Positions 1 through 5,532 of a stretch of DNA of 6,317 nucleotides are shown piece after piece. The position numbers and the translations under genes were made by a program. The notes beneath the pieces were generated by a model. It was given only the letters and a program-made list of their open reading frames with translations. It was not told the DNA's origin and made no database searches. Within the stretch, counting starts at the first letter, position 1, and the number at the start of each line of letters is the position of its first letter. This stretch comes from Nitrososphaerales archaeon TH5893 (GTDB lineage Archaea > Thermoproteota > Nitrososphaeria > Nitrososphaerales > Nitrososphaeraceae). The stretch is from assembly GCA_014523685.1 (NCBI GenBank), contig JAATVT010000251.1, positions 1 to 6,317 of the forward strand, given 5' to 3'.

Positions 1-146
1 AACTCTTCTTGTTCTTGGTTAAGAGAAAATTTCTCTCCCACTATCGATATAGATATACCTCGGAGATGATGTTCCGGTGGAAAGGCCACCCCTCTATGTT
101 CTAGTGTCATCCATTTATGGCGAATAACTTCAGTCGACGGCTTCAT
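1..146 (-). CDS. topIB: DNA topoisomerase IB, N-terminal fragment (runs off left edge)
   Basis: Eukaryote-like type IB topoisomerases relax DNA supercoils by single-strand nicking through an active-site tyrosine. Among archaea they mark Thaumarchaeota and relatives. Only the first 48 codons are present; the reading frame continues beyond base 1. Residues 10-27 read HKWMTLEHRGVAFPPEHH, followed by GISISIVGEKFSL and QEQEE. This matches the start of the conserved N-terminal DNA-binding domain, which in human TOP1 reads KWKFLEHKGPVFAPPYEP, then a Gly-rich beta strand and a short helix. The core domain and catalytic tyrosine lie outside the window. The start taken is the first in-frame ATG (144-146); an ATG at 108-110 (M13) would begin at the domain itself and is a good alternative. 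The frame upstream stays open to a TAA near 207-209 but has no ATG. The gene was recognised by motif reading alone. Confidence 0.85.
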   Translation of the reverse strand, partial: MKPSTEVIRHKWMTLEHRGVAFPPEHHLRGISISIVGEKFSLNQEQEE

Positions 147-230
147 CCACTTTGTACCAAGAAAACACAGGTAACGGTTCTTAAACTTTACCCACGGATC
201 TCTGGGTTAACCTCACTTATCATGGCGTCG

Positions 231-239
231 GTATATAAT
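231..239 (-). promoter_or_regulatory. TATA-like element, possible topIB promoter
   Basis: GTATATAAT on the plus strand (ATTATATAC on the minus strand) is the best TATA match upstream of topIB. Archaeal TATA boxes are centred about 26 bases before the transcript start. This would put the topIB start near 209 and leave a leader of about 63 bases, long for this group. A weaker element, AAGTTTAAG near 182-190, would give a short leader. The sequence is nearly symmetric, so it could also serve plus-strand transcription into the hairpin array. Confidence 0.35.
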
Positions 240-404
240 CGACCAACTAGCAAGTACACTGTCTAGGCTTAATCGTGGGGTTGAACCAGATGATGAAGTA
301 CTCGGAACAGTATTGGGAGTAAGTCACACATGAAGTTGTCCCATCAAAATAAATTTCATGACCTATTTCATTCGATTCCGATAAAATAGCCTTTCTTATG
401 ATCA

Positions 405-507
405 TTTACCGGCCGCCGGTAAAAGTTGCTTTGTTCCTAGGTTTGTACTACCCGTTAATACAAACTCACATTGTACTTAGGTTCTTAGTAACCGATACTA
501 AGAACCT
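405..507. repeat. Array of hairpins at 39-40-base spacing with CCG loops
   Basis: Three consecutive inverted repeats are seen. Hairpin A (405-413 with 415-423) is a perfect 19-base palindrome TTTACCGGC-C-GCCGGTAAA. Hairpin B (441-450 with 456-465) has 9 of 10 pairs and loop CCCGT. Hairpin C (479-490 with 496-507) has 12 of 12 pairs and loop ACCGA. Centres are at 414, 453 and 493, and CCG sits at the apex of each. The linker is also repeated every 40 bases: TTGTTCCTAG at 431, TTGTACTTAG at 471 and TTGTTCCTTT at 511. Between B and C the stem bases differ at paired positions (T444-A462 becomes C484-G502; G445-C461 becomes T485-A501), so pairing is kept while sequence changes. A weaker stem at 363-368 with 384-389 may be a decayed earlier unit. 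Confidence 0.75.
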
Positions 508-524
508 GTCTTGTTCCTTTTTTT
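479..524 (+). terminator. Possible plus-strand terminator: hairpin C and T-run
   Basis: The 12-bp stem at 479-507 is followed after ten bases by seven T residues (518-524). Archaeal RNA polymerase stops at T-runs without needing a hairpin, so the T-run alone could end a plus-strand transcript. No plus-strand gene precedes it, which would make any such transcript non-coding. On the minus strand no T-run follows the hairpins, so this is not an obvious terminator for the VOC gene. Confidence 0.3.
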
Positions 525-608
525 GCTTGATGTGCTTTCATATCATATAGAATAATCGAATAGACCTATCTGATGTCCTGATAAAATCTGTACCGAAATT
601 ACTCCTCC

Positions 609-1022
609 TTACCACTGGGCAGGCTCGAATAACTCTATCGGGTTACCATCTGGGTCTTCCAATAGGATCTGTCTGCCGCCGGGACCGACTTCCATCTCAT
701 TTCTGAAATGCACTCCCTTCTTCTTGAGTTCGACAATACGTGCAGGCAAGTCCTGTACTTTGAGGACTATCCGATTCCATCCACCAGGCTCTTGCTGACG
801 GCCATCGGGCATCGATCGAGAACCCGAGGCTCCGGGACCGCTGAGAATAAGTTTGAGATTGCCGATCGAAACCTGACCGAAAGCAGGCAAATTTTGCTGG
901 TCCAGATTAAAATCGAGCATCATAGTATAGAAGACAATCGAGCGCTGAACTTCTTTGACTTGATATCGAACGCCCCAAAGTCTTAGGATGAAGTTCTGTA
1001 CCTTTGTTGACGAGTCCCCCAT
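609..1022 (-). CDS. VOC-family (glyoxalase/dioxygenase fold) protein
   Basis: This is a single-module protein of 137 residues from the vicinal oxygen chelate superfamily, which includes glyoxalase I, extradiol dioxygenases and fosfomycin/bleomycin resistance proteins. The substrate is unknown. The first beta-alpha-beta unit is at about 17-62 (VRYQVKEVQRSIVFYTMMLDF) and the second at 82-134 (WNRIVLKVQDLPARIVEL, then EDPDGNPIELFEP). E130 in the final strand is the usual metal ligand; Q21 and N83 lie where other ligands can sit. The segment SGPGASGSRSMPDGRQQEPG links the halves and is typical of a soil-bacterial subfamily, so transfer from bacteria is plausible (inference from remembered family features). 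The ATG at 1020-1022 is preceded by GAGGA with a 10-base spacer and by a TATA box. The first 15 or so residues are an extension beyond the fold. It is divergent from the RAM-domain gene and probably monocistronic. Confidence 0.85.
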   Translation of the reverse strand: MGDSSTKVQNFILRLWGVRYQVKEVQRSIVFYTMMLDFNLDQQNLPAFGQVSIGNLKLILSGPGASGSRSMPDGRQQEPGGWNRIVLKVQDLPARIVELKKKGVHFRNEMEVGPGGRQILLEDPDGNPIELFEPAQW

Positions 1023-1052
1023 GTATTACTTTTCCTCGTTGGATAATGTATA

Positions 1053-1068
1053 CCTTTTAATAAAAAAG
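1053..1068 (-). promoter_or_regulatory. TATA box of the VOC gene
   Basis: The minus strand reads TTTTTTATTAAAAGG here, a good archaeal BRE/TATA-like element. Its centre is about 38 bases from the ATG, so transcription would start near 1034 with a leader of about 12 bases containing the GAGGA site. Confidence 0.55.
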
Positions 1069-1078
1069 AATATCTATT

Positions 1079-1117
1079 TGTCTTATCTTGTCCTGTCTTG
1101 TCAACTGTCAATTGTCA
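1079..1117. repeat. TGTC(A) direct repeats upstream of the VOC TATA box
   Basis: TGTC occurs at 1079, 1089, 1094, 1099, 1106 and 1113. The last three are TGTCA at an exact 7-base period (TTGTCA, ACTGTCA, ATTGTCA on the plus strand; TGACA on the minus strand). They begin about 11 bases upstream of the VOC TATA box on the transcribed side, where archaeal activators bind. They may be a regulator site or only a simple-sequence expansion. Confidence 0.5.
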
Positions 1118-1157
1118 CTGCCTTGAATAGAATATTTTTAGATTTCTAATTGGCCCC

Positions 1158-1178
1158 TTTATATGTACAAAATTTGTA
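1158..1178 (+). promoter_or_regulatory. TATA box overlapping a 13-base palindrome
   Basis: TTTATATG (1158-1165) is a near-ideal archaeal TATA box on the plus strand. The next base starts TACAAA-A-TTTGTA (1166-1178), a perfect palindrome about its centre at 1172. A transcript would start near 1187-1190, so a protein bound to the palindrome would block polymerase entry. The product would be an RNA crossing the stems at 1258-1326, either separate or as a long leader of the RAM-domain gene. Confidence 0.4.
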
Positions 1179-1257
1179 TTTCACGAAATCTCATACTAGG
1201 GCAGAAGCCGTAGTCTAACGATTTAGCACAAATGTACTTTAATCTGTCCCTTTTATG

Positions 1258-1326
1258 TCCGTGAAACTTTTTAGTGCTAACGGAAGTTCATGGCATTGTG
1301 GTGAACTTTTGTATAGTTCACCACAG
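1258..1326 (+). ncRNA. Structured RNA candidate with two alternative stems
   Basis: A perfect 10-bp stem pairs TGTGGTGAAC (1297-1306) with GTTCACCACA (1316-1325) around a 9-base loop; a T-G pair extends it outward. The upstream AAGTTCA (1284-1290) can instead pair with TGAACTT (1302-1308), which uses part of the same left arm, so the two folds exclude each other. A further 5-bp stem pairs TCCGT (1258-1262) with ACGGA (1280-1284). This resembles the layout of a leader switch or small RNA, but no known class is recognised and transcription is unproven. It matches no tRNA features. Confidence 0.35.
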
Positions 1327-1398
1327 CCCAGAATTGAATTTAAAATTAAGGTTAAAGTCGGATGCGTATTTGTTAATGTTACACTCCCACGCTCTAGT

Positions 1399-1406
1399 TT
1401 TTAATA
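1399..1406 (+). promoter_or_regulatory. TATA-like element of the RAM-domain gene
   Basis: TTTTTAATA-type sequence lies about 55 bases before the ATG at 1459, predicting a start near 1430 and a leader of about 28 bases. A second AT-rich element, TTTAAAAT at 1340-1347, is an alternative. Neither is strongly better than background. Confidence 0.3.
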
Positions 1407-1458
1407 TCCCAATTTCAAACGACTAACTGTTATTAATGCGAGATTTCAATATAGGGGC

Positions 1459-1692
1459 ATGCCTAGAGCATTTGTGCTTGTCAATGCCGAGCTCGGATAT
1501 GAAACAACTCTGGCAGATGAAATGAAGGTCGTCCCAGGAGTTAATGACGCTTATACAATCTATGGGGTTTACGATATTTTGCTCAAAGTTGAGGCCCCAA
1601 CCATGGACAGACTGAAGGAATTCATAAGCACAAAAATTCGTAGAATGAAGGGAGTCAAATCAACACTCACAATGCTTATAATGGAAGAGTAG
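1459..1692 (+). CDS. Stand-alone Lrp/AsnC ligand-binding (RAM) domain protein
   Basis: This 77-residue protein is a RAM domain without the helix-turn-helix found in full Lrp/AsnC regulators. It fits the beta-alpha-beta-beta-alpha-beta ferredoxin-like fold: strand at 3-9 (RAFVLVN), helix near 17-23, then VPGVNDAYTIYGVYDILLKVEA (24-45) holding the central hairpin and the conserved G-x-Y-D turn, helix 47-62, and the last strand STLTMLIMEE. Such domains oligomerise and bind amino acids or similar small effectors at subunit interfaces. Alone, they are thought to act as sensors or partners of DNA-binding paralogues. The effector is unknown. The ATG at 1459 follows GGGG with a short gap, a weak ribosome site. 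The gene is convergent with cofH, with 23 bases between stop codons, so a direct operon link is excluded. Confidence 0.85.
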   Translation: MPRAFVLVNAELGYETTLADEMKVVPGVNDAYTIYGVYDILLKVEAPTMDRLKEFISTKIRRMKGVKSTLTMLIMEE

Positions 1693-1715
1693 TGTCTAGG
1701 CTTTTAGGCTTATCA

Positions 1716-2978
1716 TTATTTATTAGATGAATTGTTTTTTCTATATCTGAACTGGTCTAGTTTGATAAGCTCGTGATAGGATCCAAATTGAGTAGCATCA
1801 GTCTTGTCAAGAAGGGATTCTAACTCACCTTCCTTTTCATTATCGTAGACTCTTAGTAATCTATAGGTAGTTGATCTTTGTGCAGGAATCTTTCCTGCAG
1901 ATCTTATTACGGATCGAATCTCTTTTGGTTTCAAAATTTGGCCGTATGAAGCACCTGCGGCTGTCGAAATGCTTTCATTAATTAGAGTTCCCCCGAAATC
2001 ATTCACTCCTGTCCCTAACAGGATGTGAGACATCCTTACGCCTTCTTTAACCCAAGAGACTTGAATGTTGTTAATGTATCTATGCAAGAAGATTCGAGCG
2101 ACTGCATGCATTTTGAGCACCTCGTTCCCATCCGGTCCGGGACGAATATTATCGATAGCTGCGCGATTATACATAGGGGCTTCAGTGTGAACGAAGCTCA
2201 GAGGAACAAATTCTGAAAACCCCCTTGTTTGTTTTTGAATTGTTCGCAATAGACCCAAGTGCTTTGCTTTGTCTTTGGAGGTCTCTACGTGCCCGTACAT
2301 GATTGTGCTCGTAGTAGGAATACCAATCGAATGTGCATATTTAATTATTGTAATCCAGTCTTTTACCGTTATTCGTCCAGGGGAAATGATATCTCTTATT
2401 TGTTGATCTAGTATTTCGGCAGCAGTTCCCGGATGGCTTCCGACGCCCGACTCTTTTAGCATTTTCATGTATTCCCTAACTGGAATAGATGACATTCTGG
2501 CGCCATAAAGAATCTCTTCCGGGGAGAATGCGTGTATATGGATATCAGGCAGCTCCTTTTTAATAGCTTCACAGATATCGATATAAAGATGGCCATCCAT
2601 TTTTGGGGGTAACCCCGCTTGGATACATACTTCAGTCGCCCCTAATTTCCAAGCCTGTTTCGCTCTAATTACAATTTCTTCGATCGGAAGGTTATATCCC
2701 TCCTCCTCTCTGAAGTCGCGGCTAAAAGCGCAAAACCCACATCGCTTAATACAGACATTCGTAAAATTGATATTTCTATTTACAACGTATGTCACATGGT
2801 TCCCTATTGTTCTCCTCCGGAGCTCATCCGCCACCATAAGCACCATGCTCATTTCCACCCCCTTACAATCAAGTAATTCAGCGGCTAGGTCCTCTGAAAG
2901 ATCTTTCTCATCAAGTGCAAGGTCCAAGGCCGATGAAATTATCGGATCAGCGTTTTTTAGGAGAGAATCAAATGTCAA
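1716..2978 (-). CDS. cofH: CofH, tyrosine 4-hydroxyphenyl transferase of Fo synthesis
   Basis: This radical SAM enzyme transfers the 4-hydroxybenzyl group of L-tyrosine to 5-amino-6-(D-ribitylamino)uracil. It makes the substrate of CofG in coenzyme F420 synthesis in the cytoplasm. In 420 residues, the N-terminal helical region (1-65) leads into NINFTNVCIKRCGFCAF, whose C76, C80 and C83 form the CxxxCxxC site for the 4Fe-4S cluster. Further family signs are EVCIQAGLPP (IQGGL-like), AFSPEE, GSHPGTAAEI, GIPTTSTIMYGHVE, PLSFVHTEAPMY and GVNDFGGTL near the C-terminus. The related FO-synthase halves are told apart by these motifs: MYGH and HTEAP are CofH. The start is TTG at 2976-2978, overlapping the cofG stop as TTGA. 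GAGAGGA nine bases upstream supports it, and no ATG occurs before residue 43. The gene is translated with cofG and convergent with the RAM-domain gene. Confidence 0.95.
   Translation of the reverse strand: MTFDSLLKNADPIISSALDLALDEKDLSEDLAAELLDCKGVEMSMVLMVADELRRRTIGNHVTYVVNRNINFTNVCIKRCGFCAFSRDFREEEGYNLPIEEIVIRAKQAWKLGATEVCIQAGLPPKMDGHLYIDICEAIKKELPDIHIHAFSPEEILYGARMSSIPVREYMKMLKESGVGSHPGTAAEILDQQIRDIISPGRITVKDWITIIKYAHSIGIPTTSTIMYGHVETSKDKAKHLGLLRTIQKQTRGFSEFVPLSFVHTEAPMYNRAAIDNIRPGPDGNEVLKMHAVARIFLHRYINNIQVSWVKEGVRMSHILLGTGVNDFGGTLINESISTAAGASYGQILKPKEIRSVIRSAGKIPAQRSTTYRLLRVYDNEKEGELESLLDKTDATQFGSYHELIKLDQFRYRKNNSSNK
1735..1740 (+). terminator. T-run, possible terminator of the RAM-domain gene
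   Basis: Six T residues on the plus strand lie about 43 bases past the RAM-domain stop codon, inside the end of convergent cofH. Archaeal termination at T-rich stretches fits, though the run is short. The 23-base gap between the stop codons (1693-1715) holds only a tandem TAGGCTT duplication. Confidence 0.3.
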
Positions 2979-2994
2979 TTTATTAGTTCCTCTC
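2975..2994 (-). promoter_or_regulatory. TTGA overlap and ribosome site fixing the cofH start
   Basis: The cofG stop TGA (2975-2977) shares bases with the cofH start TTG (2976-2978). GAGAGGA at 2988-2994 on the minus strand, with a nine-base spacer, is a good Shine-Dalgarno-like site inside the end of cofG. The pair of signals argues for translational coupling with a rare start codon rather than an internal ATG. Confidence 0.65.
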
Positions 2995-4174
2995 TTACGA
3001 GACCCGATGAATCGTAAATTGGTTCGATATATCCCCTGATCGTCTCCGACACGTAACCTGAGTCCATATTGAATACGAATTCAGGATAGATAGGCAATCT
3101 GGCCCTCAAGTTGTAGCCTTTACTACGGGTTGTAGTTCTAACGGTATCTATTGTTGGCCAAGGGAATTCTGGGTTAACGTAATCGATGGTCACGGGGGAG
3201 ATGCCACCCCAGTCGTTGATACCGGCATCCAGGAAGTTTCCAAAGATACCTGGATTAAGATTAGGTGGGACCTGAATATTCATATCTTGTAAAATAATTC
3301 TTGCAACAGCAATTATCTTGAGAAAGTAATTCAATCCAATCGGATTTGCGTTTTCCATTTCGGTGCCTGCCTTAGGCATGAAATTCTGCAATATTACCTC
3401 TTGGATATGACCGTACTTTTCGTTTATCTCCTTTATCACAAACAGAGAATCAATAATCTCCTCTGCATATTCCCCGATACCTAATAATAATCCTGTTGTG
3501 AAGGGAATTTTCAACTGCCCTGCATCTTCTAAAGTTCTTATACGGGTTTTCGGGTTTTTACTCGGCGCATAATGATGAGGCATATTTTTTAGACCCAATC
3601 TCGGACTAGAAGATTCAAGCATCATGCCTAGGCTAACATTAGTGTCCTTTAATAAGGACATCTCTTTTTTGGTCAAGCTTCCAGCATTCGTATGAGGAAG
3701 CAAACCGGTCTTGCTCAAGACCTTTTCACTTATCTCTGCTATGTATTCAATCGTTGAGGTATGACCAAGAGTCTTCAGCCAATCTCTGGCCTCCACGTAC
3801 TTATGCTCTGGCCTCTCACCTGTGACCAGCAATGCTTCGGTACATTTGAACTTTTTACCAAGTTCGGCCAGTGCAAGTACCTGTGATGGCATCAGCATCT
3901 TGGCCGCTTTGTCGTAAGGATCCTTCTTGTAAGTGCAATAAGAACACGAATCTCTGCACAAGTTTGTAAGATCAACGAAAACCTTTCTTGAATAAGTAAT
4001 AATATCGGAAAGGCGATTGTTATTCCGAATATTTCTGGCAGCAGAAATAATGATGTTATCCTCATCAGATCTCATTAGCTCATATGCTTCTGCTCTCGAA
4101 ATTGATCTTCCTTCTACGCCCTTGGAGAGAATTTCTTGAATTGATACTGTGGATACCAAATTATCAGAAAACAT
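2975..4174 (-). CDS. cofG: CofG, 7,8-didemethyl-8-hydroxy-5-deazariboflavin synthase
   Basis: CofG is the second radical SAM enzyme of Fo synthesis. It cyclises the CofH product, releasing ammonia, to form the deazaflavin Fo. The protein has 399 residues. Residues 1-60 are a helical leader resembling the start of fused FbiC proteins. YSRKVFVDLTNLCRDSCSYC then carries C73, C77 and C80 of the CxxxCxxC cluster site, followed by TYKKDP. Downstream are LLVTGERPE (116-123), YIAEI, LLPHTNAG, LGMMLESSSPRL, FTTGLLLGIGE, VILQNFMPK and GINDWGGISPVTIDYVNPEFPWP, all typical of CofG. The ATG at 4172-4174 lies about 40 bases from a TATA box. In many actinobacteria CofG and CofH are one protein, whereas here they are separate, overlapping genes. 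The glycosyltransferase 95 bases upstream has no known part in F420. Confidence 0.95.
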   Translation of the reverse strand: MFSDNLVSTVSIQEILSKGVEGRSISRAEAYELMRSDEDNIIISAARNIRNNNRLSDIITYSRKVFVDLTNLCRDSCSYCTYKKDPYDKAAKMLMPSQVLALAELGKKFKCTEALLVTGERPEHKYVEARDWLKTLGHTSTIEYIAEISEKVLSKTGLLPHTNAGSLTKKEMSLLKDTNVSLGMMLESSSPRLGLKNMPHHYAPSKNPKTRIRTLEDAGQLKIPFTTGLLLGIGEYAEEIIDSLFVIKEINEKYGHIQEVILQNFMPKAGTEMENANPIGLNYFLKIIAVARIILQDMNIQVPPNLNPGIFGNFLDAGINDWGGISPVTIDYVNPEFPWPTIDTVRTTTRSKGYNLRARLPIYPEFVFNMDSGYVSETIRGYIEPIYDSSGLVREELIN

Positions 4175-4208
4175 TCTTTCTTATTCTTGGCATAATAACA
4201 TCCATTCA

Positions 4209-4219
4209 TTATTAATAAA
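4209..4219 (-). promoter_or_regulatory. TATA box of the cofG-cofH operon
   Basis: The minus strand reads TTTATTAATAA, a good TATA element centred about 40 bases before the cofG ATG. It predicts a transcript start near 4188 and a leader of about 14 bases. It suggests cofGH is transcribed from its own promoter in the 95-base gap after the glycosyltransferase gene, although that gap has no clear T-run terminator, so some read-through is possible. Confidence 0.5.
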
Positions 4220-4269
4220 CAATTTCAACCCAGCACAAGTATCCAAGATTAGCCTATTGTACCTTCTCA

Positions 4270-5532
4270 CTAAATGGTGTTAGAGTTTTCGGTCACATGA
4301 TATTCCCTTCCTCTCCATTTCACTACCCCACCTTTCCTTGCCTCAATTAGGGATGAAACAAAGCTTGAACTTATGATAGAAACTGCCAATGGACAAAATA
4401 GGGCGTAAATCGAACTCTGAAACATACCTAACCTTGACTGGACAGTACTGCATACAAACATCAGAACAACCGTTGAAACACAGATAGTTGTCAAAATCTT
4501 ATCTAACATATGAAGATTATCAGCTGTGTTTAATTTGGGAAATACCCATGAAAGAGAGAAGGATAACCATATTGACAGTAGTAAAAGTATGAAAGGTCCA
4601 AGTAACAGAAAAAGAATCGCTGTTGTAATAAGTATTGTTCCGTTTTTGTTCTGTGAATATATGGGAATTATGAGCCTGCGTAGTCCATGCCACAGTGTGT
4701 GGAGATCTCTCGCCCAGAGTGCAGCTACGTATGGTTCGCCCCTTACCATTCTAATTAGGAATTTTTTTCTTTTCAGTTCAGCTCCTAGAGCACCGTCCTC
4801 TACGAGCTCATGCTTTACAATTTTATGAGTCCCTACTGCCTCATAGGAGGAACGAGTGATCAAATAGAAGCTGCCGAAAAAATAGCCAGTTTTTGTCCTT
4901 GGATTGTTCACACGCAACGCAGAAAGTCGAGTATGGAGGAAAACAGATAGCATTGGCAATGTAATCTTGGTCCATAAATCTATGCAAAGAAATCTCGGAA
5001 TGACGGTAACAGCATCGGCTTGCTGTAGCCACAGATAATATTCAGCTAACTTAAGAACTTGAAAGTTATATTGAGTATCAGCATCTGTGAACAACAAGAG
5101 ATCGCCCTCGCAATGTAGATATCCTTGATAACAGGCCCAGTTCTTTCCTACCCAACCGTTTGGCTTGAACTCGCATTTCAATGCCTTGATTAACCCTTTA
5201 TATTTTGCCGCATATTCCTGCATGATTCTCCAAGTTCCATCTTCAGATGAATCATCAATAAGAATTATTTCAAAGTTAGGATAATTCTGCTTGATTAAAC
5301 AATCAATGCATCTAGCGATGTATTTTTCTTCATTTCTTGCTGGTACAATTACACTAATCTTGGTGTACGCTCTAGTCGAAGAATCTATAAATTGTTGCAA
5401 TTTAGGGGACTCTCTAAATGATTTTAGCATGTAAACTAGGAAGTAGAACCACGTTACAAAAATCCCCGTTATAGTAACTAGTATTACGAGAACAACCAAT
5501 GTAAGCAAGAGCTCAAGATTCAAATGGCACAC
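4270..5532 (-). CDS. Membrane-anchored family 2 glycosyltransferase
   Basis: This 420-residue GT-A enzyme transfers a sugar from an activated nucleotide donor to an unknown acceptor, on the cytoplasmic membrane face. One hydrophobic segment at about 8-36 anchors it. The catalytic domain follows: ISVIVPARNEEKYIARCI (59-76), IILIDDSSEDGT (89-100), GWVGKNWACYQGY (126-138), FTDADT with the metal-binding D150-A151-D152, and HELVEDGALG with the probable catalytic acid pair E245-D246. LWHGLRRLI (280-288) lies where related enzymes have their acceptor-site motif. About three more membrane segments follow (300-328, 345-362, 373-398), and the tail ends KWRGREY. The GWVGK-NWA and WRGREY signs resemble CrtQ/HpnB-type lipid or carotenoid glycosyltransferases, so a lipid acceptor is possible (inference). 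The start is GTG (5530-5532), directly after an in-frame TAG. TTG at codon 4 is the nearest alternative. Confidence 0.88.
   Translation of the reverse strand: MCHLNLELLLTLVVLVILVTITGIFVTWFYFLVYMLKSFRESPKLQQFIDSSTRAYTKISVIVPARNEEKYIARCIDCLIKQNYPNFEIILIDDSSEDGTWRIMQEYAAKYKGLIKALKCEFKPNGWVGKNWACYQGYLHCEGDLLLFTDADTQYNFQVLKLAEYYLWLQQADAVTVIPRFLCIDLWTKITLPMLSVFLHTRLSALRVNNPRTKTGYFFGSFYLITRSSYEAVGTHKIVKHELVEDGALGAELKRKKFLIRMVRGEPYVAALWARDLHTLWHGLRRLIIPIYSQNKNGTILITTAILFLLLGPFILLLLSIWLSFSLSWVFPKLNTADNLHMLDKILTTICVSTVVLMFVCSTVQSRLGMFQSSIYALFCPLAVSIISSSFVSSLIEARKGGVVKWRGREYHVTENSNTI

Larger units (their letters stand above)
147..608. other. Non-coding region between topIB and the VOC gene
   Basis: I find no convincing gene in these 462 bases. 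Open frames are short; for example, ATG at 222 on the plus strand runs only 14 codons. The region holds a TATA-like element at 231-239, a GGTTAACC palindrome at 205-212, a weak 5-bp stem (190-194 with 203-207), and the hairpin array at 405-507 with a T-run at 518-524. Bases 525-608 show nothing beyond AT-rich sequence downstream of the VOC stop codon. Confidence 0.6.
1023..1458. other. Divergent intergenic region, VOC gene to RAM-domain gene
   Basis: These 436 bases contain no open frame I would defend. They hold the VOC promoter and TGTCA repeats on the left, a plus-strand TATA box with an adjoining palindrome at 1158-1178, the alternative-stem region at 1258-1326, and TATA-like stretches at 1340-1347 and 1399-1406 leading to the RAM-domain gene. 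The size is large for two small genes, leaving room for a non-coding RNA or a long leader. Confidence 0.55.

Noticed and set aside
290..296. Box C (ATGATGA) of a C/D guide RNA
   Set aside because: No CTGA box D follows within about 60 bases, and no terminal stem is seen.
405..507. CRISPR array
   Set aside because: The period and repetition suggest it at first, but the repeated part is short (about 10 bases) and imperfect. The intervening parts are self-complementary hairpins, not unique spacers, and no cas genes are present.
260..1703. Exact 11-base repeat TGTCTAGGCTT at 260-270 and 1693-1703 as an attachment-site pair
   Set aside because: Several 11-base matches are expected by chance in 6.3 kb, and no integrase or tRNA gene lies between them.
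2767..3039. Plus-strand open frames within cofH, cofG, the VOC gene and the glycosyltransferase gene
   Set aside because: They are antisense shadows of well-supported genes, with low-complexity or unrecognisable products.
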